DNA from: Marinobacterium_D sp050908845
GTDB taxonomy: Bacteria; Pseudomonadota; Gammaproteobacteria; Pseudomonadales; Balneatricaceae
Direction: 5' to 3'
NCBI RefSeq assembly: GCF_050908845.1
Contig: NZ_CP194171.1
Coordinates: forward strand, 1,736,001-1,800,000
DNA length: 64,000 nucleotides
Notes under the pieces: model-generated
What the model was told of the DNA's origin: nothing
The model's input: the letters and a program-made list of their open reading frames with translations, nothing else
Databases searched by the model: none
Shown: positions 60,209-64,000 of the stretch, piece after piece
Layout: each line of letters begins with the position of its first letter
How positions within the stretch are numbered: the stretch's first letter is position 1
Made by a program: the position numbers and the translations under genes

Positions 60209-60544
60209 TTATTTACGCACCCAGCGGCCGTCGGGTGTGCGCACGTACTCGCCGGGCGCCGCCCGGTCGAGCAGGCGTTCGCCGGTACGAAGCTCCATGA
60301 TCTGCGGCTCGACACCTGCCTTTTTGGCCTTCTCGATATAGAGCGCCTTGCGCTGAGTATTGATATCCTGCACCAGCGACTTTACCTCGGCACTCGGGCT
60401 GTTGCTGACCACTCCCAGGTAACCGGTGCTCTGTTCACCCACCAGTCCCTTGCTTTTCGCTTCGTCCAGAGACAGGGCGAAGGCTGGCAGCGACAGGGAC
60501 AGCATCAGTGCTGCAATCAGTGTGCGTGGTTTCATAAGGTTCAT
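60209..60544 (-). CDS. ydbL: YdbL family protein (DUF1318)
   Basis: A 111-residue periplasmic protein. The signal peptide is residues 1-23 (LIAALMLSLSLPAFA). The rest is DUF1318, with LDEAKSKGLVGEQSTGYLGV and, at the end, RAAPGEYVRTPDGRWV. In E. coli YdbL is made with YdbH and YnbE and modulates their intermembrane bridge. The ATG at 60544 has GGAGG eight bases upstream. It is 13 bases after ynbE and three bases before the LpxR gene. Confidence 0.93.
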   Translation of the reverse strand: MNLMKPRTLIAALMLSLSLPAFALSLDEAKSKGLVGEQSTGYLGVVSNSPSAEVKSLVQDINTQRKALYIEKAKKAGVEPQIMELRTGERLLDRAAPGEYVRTPDGRWVRK

Positions 60545-60557
60545 GTTCTGGCCTCCG

Positions 60558-60755
60558 TCAGAATAGGTCGCTGTTCTCTTCCAGAAGGGTATCGATCTGG
60601 CGGTCCACTTTGACCAGCACTTCATGCTCTACCTTCACGTTCAGGTTGATGGTGATGGGATCCGATGGCGCTGCCAGTTGAACCGTGGGCGTACAGGCCG
60701 CCAGAGCCAGCATTGCCACCGGCAGGCCTAGCCAGTGCGCAGTTTTTATCAGCAT
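60558..60755 (-). CDS. ynbE: YnbE family outer-membrane lipoprotein
   Basis: A 65-residue lipoprotein. The lipobox MLALAAC ends at Cys21, the lipid attachment site. The short mature domain (PSDPITINLNVKVEHEVLVKVD) forms a beta strand pair that stacks on YdbH to link it to the outer membrane in E. coli. GGAGGTG precedes the ATG at 60755. It lies between ydbH and ydbL in the order found in enterobacteria. Confidence 0.93.
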   Translation of the reverse strand: MLIKTAHWLGLPVAMLALAACTPTVQLAAPSDPITINLNVKVEHEVLVKVDRQIDTLLEENSDLF

Positions 60756-60848
60756 TGTCAGAACACCTCCGGTTGGTTCTTTGATTCTTGCTTCCTTTAA
60801 TCCCGATCTTCTTGTCATAAAGATAAAGCCGTTCAGCTGAACCGGGTC

Positions 60849-63218
60849 TTACTGCGCGGATCCACTCTGGTTTTCCAGGTTCTTGCGCAGCGACTCGCCG
60901 ATCTTCTCCGAGAGTTGCAGGGATTTAAACAGTGCCAGAAGATTTTCTTCCACGTTGAGCGACAGGTCGATGGGGCGGCCCTGCTGCCAGTCCGGGTTGT
61001 GACCCCGGAGTCGGCTGTTCAGTTCCAGGCTGCCGTCGGGTGCATAGTTGACGCCCAGGTCCAGTGCCTCTATCTGCAGATCCTCCAGTGCAGAGAGTGC
61101 TAGCTGCAGGGCTGGGTTGTTTTGCGCCGTGCTGCTCAGTGCCGAACTGGGCTGATAGCGCAGCCAGCCGGGGGATGCACTGTGGACCTGGCCGCCGCTG
61201 ACGCTGATTTCACTGCCTTTCACGCGGATCGGCAGGGTGCCGTTTAACGCTGTGTCGCCGGCCAGTCCCGGCTGCTGATAGAGCGTCAGAATTTCGCTGA
61301 GCTCGATCCCAGTAAGTTGTGCGCTGACGCTGAAATCCGGATCCAGCGGATTGAAGGCAAAGGCAGGCAGGCTGACGGTGCCGCCAAATACCGCCTGGTT
61401 AATCGGGGCCAGCTCAAGTCTGGGCTCTGCGTTGACCGGCTGGGTGTAACGGTAGCTGACAGCGGTGTCATGCAGGTCGATGCCGGTGCGCAGCAGGTCG
61501 CTGCGGATTTCGCCTGCCGAGGTCAGGCTGCCGTTGCGACTGCGCCTCAGTTGCAGGTCGGCGCTGACATTGTCGGTTTCAACATAGGTATCCCAGGCAA
61601 AGGCCAGGTTACGGAGCGAGAGGTCGGCATACAGGCTTGCATCCGCGGGCGAGGGGCCCTGCAGATAACCCTTGGCATCAAGGGTGCCGTGAGTGAACGC
61701 CAGGTCCACAGGCCAGGCGTCGATCCAGCGTCGCAACTCCGGTAGCAGCGGCGGCAGGTTGACGCTGCGTGTGCGCCAGTCGGCCCTGAAATCCTGTGCC
61801 GCCAGCAGCCAGTCAGCGCTCAAGGATAGCGCCGGGCGGGGGCTGGCCAGGATCAGTCTGCCGCGCTGGCCATCCGCTGCCGTACCGCCGGTCAGTTCAG
61901 CACTGAAGGCAGGCAGTTGTCGGCCCGACAACGCCGCGCTTATGCGCTCGCTGCGAAGGTGATAGCTGAGGTCTGTGGATGCGGGGTTATAGCCCAGGCT
62001 CAGCTCGACCGGAGAGGTTTCCAGGCTGTCGAGGCCCGGCAGGGAAATACCGGTCGGTGTCAGGCGCAGCTCCAGTGGGCTGAGCCGGACGCCGCTGTGG
62101 TTGTCGGCAACAGGAAGTGGCTGCAACAGCTCGACCGCCTGGCGCAGCGACAGCTCTGCAGTGTCCAGGCGCAGCTGCTGTTGCGACACACGGGTCAGCT
62201 GCATCCGCGTCTGCGGCGTGATCCGCAGCTGTAGCTGGTTTTCCTGCAGGCTGATCTCGGCGGCGGCGTTGACCTCGGCCGTATCGATCTCGACCTGTTG
62301 CGGCAGAACGAGTTGCCGGCCTTGCGCCTGCAGGTTGAGGTTCAGGTCTGCCCGGGTCTGTTGCACCAGTGTTTGGGCGTCTAACGGCATCTGCGCGGGC
62401 CAGCGGCTGCTCAACCGGGTGTCCAGCTGGCCGCTGAAATCCTCCCCGGAGAGCGGCAGGGGCGGAACAAGCGGGTGCAGAAAGTCGAGCAAGGGCTTGA
62501 GGTTGAGCCGGCTCTCCAGGTTCAGGCCCCAGTCGTCGGCGTTGCTGATCAGCTCGCCGCTACTGGTCAGCAAAGGCTGGTTGTTGCTGACCAGGTTAAG
62601 TTCTATCTGTTGCTGCGGATTGAAACGCAGGTCCAGGTAGAGCGGAGCCGCCAGGGAGTTTTCGGCGTCATCGAGCAGTTCGAGCCTTGCCCAGCTCAGT
62701 AGTGCGCTGGGTGTCAGGTCCAGGTTACCGGCGGCGCGCACTTGCGGCTGGTCTGGTGCCTGGTAGTCGACATGAAACTGGCCGATCACCAGTCGCCTTG
62801 AGGGGGCGTAATGGAAAATCAGCGCCGCAGGATAGTCGTTCAGATTAAAGGTTTCGATCCCCGCACTTTCAATGCGTCGCTCGAGGCTGCGCTCGGCGCG
62901 GATAGTGATCGTCAGTTCGGGAATACGGATCTCATCGATGCGCTGGCGCAGCAGCAGATCGACCGGGTCGAAATAGATGGAGATGTTATCGCTCTGCAGG
63001 CTGATACTGCGCTCGCCACTGCGCTGTATCAGCGACAGATGGGGAACGTCCAGCCGCTGCCAGCCGGGATGGGTCAGTTCAATGCGGGGCTGGTCGAACC
63101 CCTGTCCGGCCAGCCAGTCTTCAATCAGGTTGCGCGCCAGGTAGGGCAGGGCGAGATAGGCGGCCAGCAGCAGGAGCGGGAGGGGGAGCAGTATCCAGAG
63201 CAGTTTGCGCTTGCGCAT
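60849..63218 (-). CDS. ydbH: YdbH family intermembrane lipid-transport protein (AsmA-like)
   Basis: A 789-residue protein with an N-terminal membrane anchor (residues 5-25, LLWILLPLPLLLLAAYLALP) and a very long beta-rich periplasmic part. It belongs to the AsmA-like TamB/YhdP/YdbH trio, which form hydrophobic grooves for phospholipid movement from the inner to the outer membrane. The C-terminal region (GDTALNGTLPIRVKGSEISV) is the family's DUF-type end domain. GGAGG lies four bases before the ATG at 63218. The order ydbH-ynbE-ydbL is conserved. Q/L-rich repeats of the beta strands dominate the middle. Confidence 0.93.
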   Translation of the reverse strand: MRKRKLLWILLPLPLLLLAAYLALPYLARNLIEDWLAGQGFDQPRIELTHPGWQRLDVPHLSLIQRSGERSISLQSDNISIYFDPVDLLLRQRIDEIRIPELTITIRAERSLERRIESAGIETFNLNDYPAALIFHYAPSRRLVIGQFHVDYQAPDQPQVRAAGNLDLTPSALLSWARLELLDDAENSLAAPLYLDLRFNPQQQIELNLVSNNQPLLTSSGELISNADDWGLNLESRLNLKPLLDFLHPLVPPLPLSGEDFSGQLDTRLSSRWPAQMPLDAQTLVQQTRADLNLNLQAQGRQLVLPQQVEIDTAEVNAAAEISLQENQLQLRITPQTRMQLTRVSQQQLRLDTAELSLRQAVELLQPLPVADNHSGVRLSPLELRLTPTGISLPGLDSLETSPVELSLGYNPASTDLSYHLRSERISAALSGRQLPAFSAELTGGTAADGQRGRLILASPRPALSLSADWLLAAQDFRADWRTRSVNLPPLLPELRRWIDAWPVDLAFTHGTLDAKGYLQGPSPADASLYADLSLRNLAFAWDTYVETDNVSADLQLRRSRNGSLTSAGEIRSDLLRTGIDLHDTAVSYRYTQPVNAEPRLELAPINQAVFGGTVSLPAFAFNPLDPDFSVSAQLTGIELSEILTLYQQPGLAGDTALNGTLPIRVKGSEISVSGGQVHSASPGWLRYQPSSALSSTAQNNPALQLALSALEDLQIEALDLGVNYAPDGSLELNSRLRGHNPDWQQGRPIDLSLNVEENLLALFKSLQLSEKIGESLRKNLENQSGSAQ

Positions 63219-63239
63219 CAATCCTCCCGCCTGGGTCGG

Positions 63240-63881
63240 TCAGTCCTTTTTCCGTACCACGTTAAGTCCGTCGCGTACGGTGAGAAATACGTTTTCCACG
63301 TCCGGATCACAGGCGATGCGCCGGTTGGTTTCGACGAGGATATCGTCGATCTCCGATTCCGGCTGCAGCACCTTGCCGGACCAGAGCACGTTATCGAGCA
63401 CGATCAGGCCGCCGGGGCGGGTCATCTCCTTCACCCGCTCATAGTAATTCAGGTAGTTGCGTTTGTCGGCGTCGATAAAGGTGAAGTCGAGCTGCATATC
63501 GAGCTGCTCGATGGTTTCCATCGCCCGGCCGAAGATCACCTCGATCTTGTGGCCATGTTCGCTGCGGTCGAAAAAGCCCTGGGCAAACTCGATAGCCCGG
63601 GGGTTGGTTTCGCAGCAGACCAGGCGGCCATCCTTCGGCATCCCCTCGGCGATGGATAGCGCCGAGTAGCCGGTAAACATGCCGATCTCCAGTGCCTGCT
63701 TGGGCTGGACCATCGCGGCGAGGAGTTTCAGTGTGCGTCCGACCAGGCGACCCGAGAGTTTCTGCGGCCAGCCCATATTGATGTTGGTCTGATCGATCAG
63801 TTCCTGCAGTAGCGGCGGCTCGGCGCTGGTCTGCAAAAAGGCATAATCTTCGATCGCTTCGTCAACGAGAAATTCAGGCAT
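63240..63881 (-). CDS. O-methyltransferase, class I SAM-dependent
   Basis: A 213-residue enzyme of the caffeoyl-CoA/catechol O-methyltransferase-like family. The SAM site is ALEIGMFTGYSALSIA (about 65-80), and FTFIDADKRNYLNYYE (about 132-147) and IVLDNVLWSGKV (about 157-168) hold the metal- and substrate-binding acids. It would transfer a methyl group to a catechol-type hydroxyl. The ATG at 63881 begins MPEFLVD; no ribosome site is obvious, so the start could be elsewhere in the short upstream frame. It is 21 bases upstream of ydbH on the same strand. Confidence 0.87.
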   Translation of the reverse strand: MPEFLVDEAIEDYAFLQTSAEPPLLQELIDQTNINMGWPQKLSGRLVGRTLKLLAAMVQPKQALEIGMFTGYSALSIAEGMPKDGRLVCCETNPRAIEFAQGFFDRSEHGHKIEVIFGRAMETIEQLDMQLDFTFIDADKRNYLNYYERVKEMTRPGGLIVLDNVLWSGKVLQPESEIDDILVETNRRIACDPDVENVFLTVRDGLNVVRKKD

Positions 63882-64000
63882 AGAGGGTTTCGATAAAGCT
63901 GTTGAATGAGAAAGCGCGAGTTTAACACTTTTCCGTCCGCTACCGGCGGAAAGTCGAAATATCATCCTGACCAATCTGCCGCTACAATTGCCCCTCACTG

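Overview
The window looks like chromosomal DNA of a GC-rich, aerobic, motile marine-type gammaproteobacterium, most like the Oceanospirillaceae/Marinobacterium-Pseudomonas side of the class. The reasons are the PA2817-family protein, PilU, long-form QueF, YaeQ, the YdbH-YnbE-YdbL set, a TRAP transporter and a complete ECF sigma/ChrR photo-oxidative stress cluster. This placement is inference from gene content. No rRNA, phage, IS element or CRISPR array is visible.

Layout. 0-3.9 kb: sparse stress and envelope genes (DUF1328, transglutaminase, DUF2254) separated by long non-coding stretches with hairpins. 3.9-12.8 kb: a ketone-body module. A DctPQM TRAP transporter, 3-hydroxybutyrate dehydrogenase and acetoacetyl-CoA synthetase lie in one minus-strand operon behind a good sigma-54 promoter. 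A divergent HbcR-like sigma-54 activator and a thiolase complete the route from 3-hydroxybutyrate to acetyl-CoA. 12.8-23.2 kb: diguanylate cyclase, MscS channel, ADP-ribosylglycohydrolase, a LysR-controlled azoreductase/glutathionyl-hydroquinone reductase/pirin operon, and pilU. 23.3-25.1 kb: two tRNA operons (Glu-Gly, then Glu-Gly-Glu-Gly), each followed by tandem repeats of about 114 bp that end in a copy of the tRNA-Gly 3' end; some contain a nested 15-nt minisatellite. 25.5-34.7 kb: two MFS carriers, an M23 peptidase, an ABC exporter-queF-nitroreductase-thioesterase run, and a periplasmic cyclophilin.

34.8-47.6 kb: a singlet-oxygen type regulon (ECF sigma, ChrR, photolyase, YbgA, FAD oxidoreductase, DUF1365, Cfa, SDR, NTF2-like). 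It is split by a 4.2 kb accessory insert (luciferase-like monooxygenase, LuxR regulator, 3-hydroxybenzoate-type hydroxylase). Three promoters with the same geometry (TGATCC or TGAACC, 16-17 nt, CGTA) precede the three transcription units of the regulon. 47.6-57 kb: housekeeping genes (YigZ, dGTPase, YciH, retropepsin, MTHFR-like, MgtE, YaeQ, GNAT) and small unknowns. 57-63.9 kb: outer-envelope genes: a TonB-dependent copper receptor, LpxR, the YdbH/YnbE/YdbL intermembrane lipid-transport set, and an O-methyltransferase.

The most unusual element is the tRNA-tailed repeat array at 23.5-25.1 kb. It resembles in design the rtT repeats downstream of E. coli tyrT but is built on tRNA-Gly. All functions are read from sequence motifs and family knowledge; no database search was possible.
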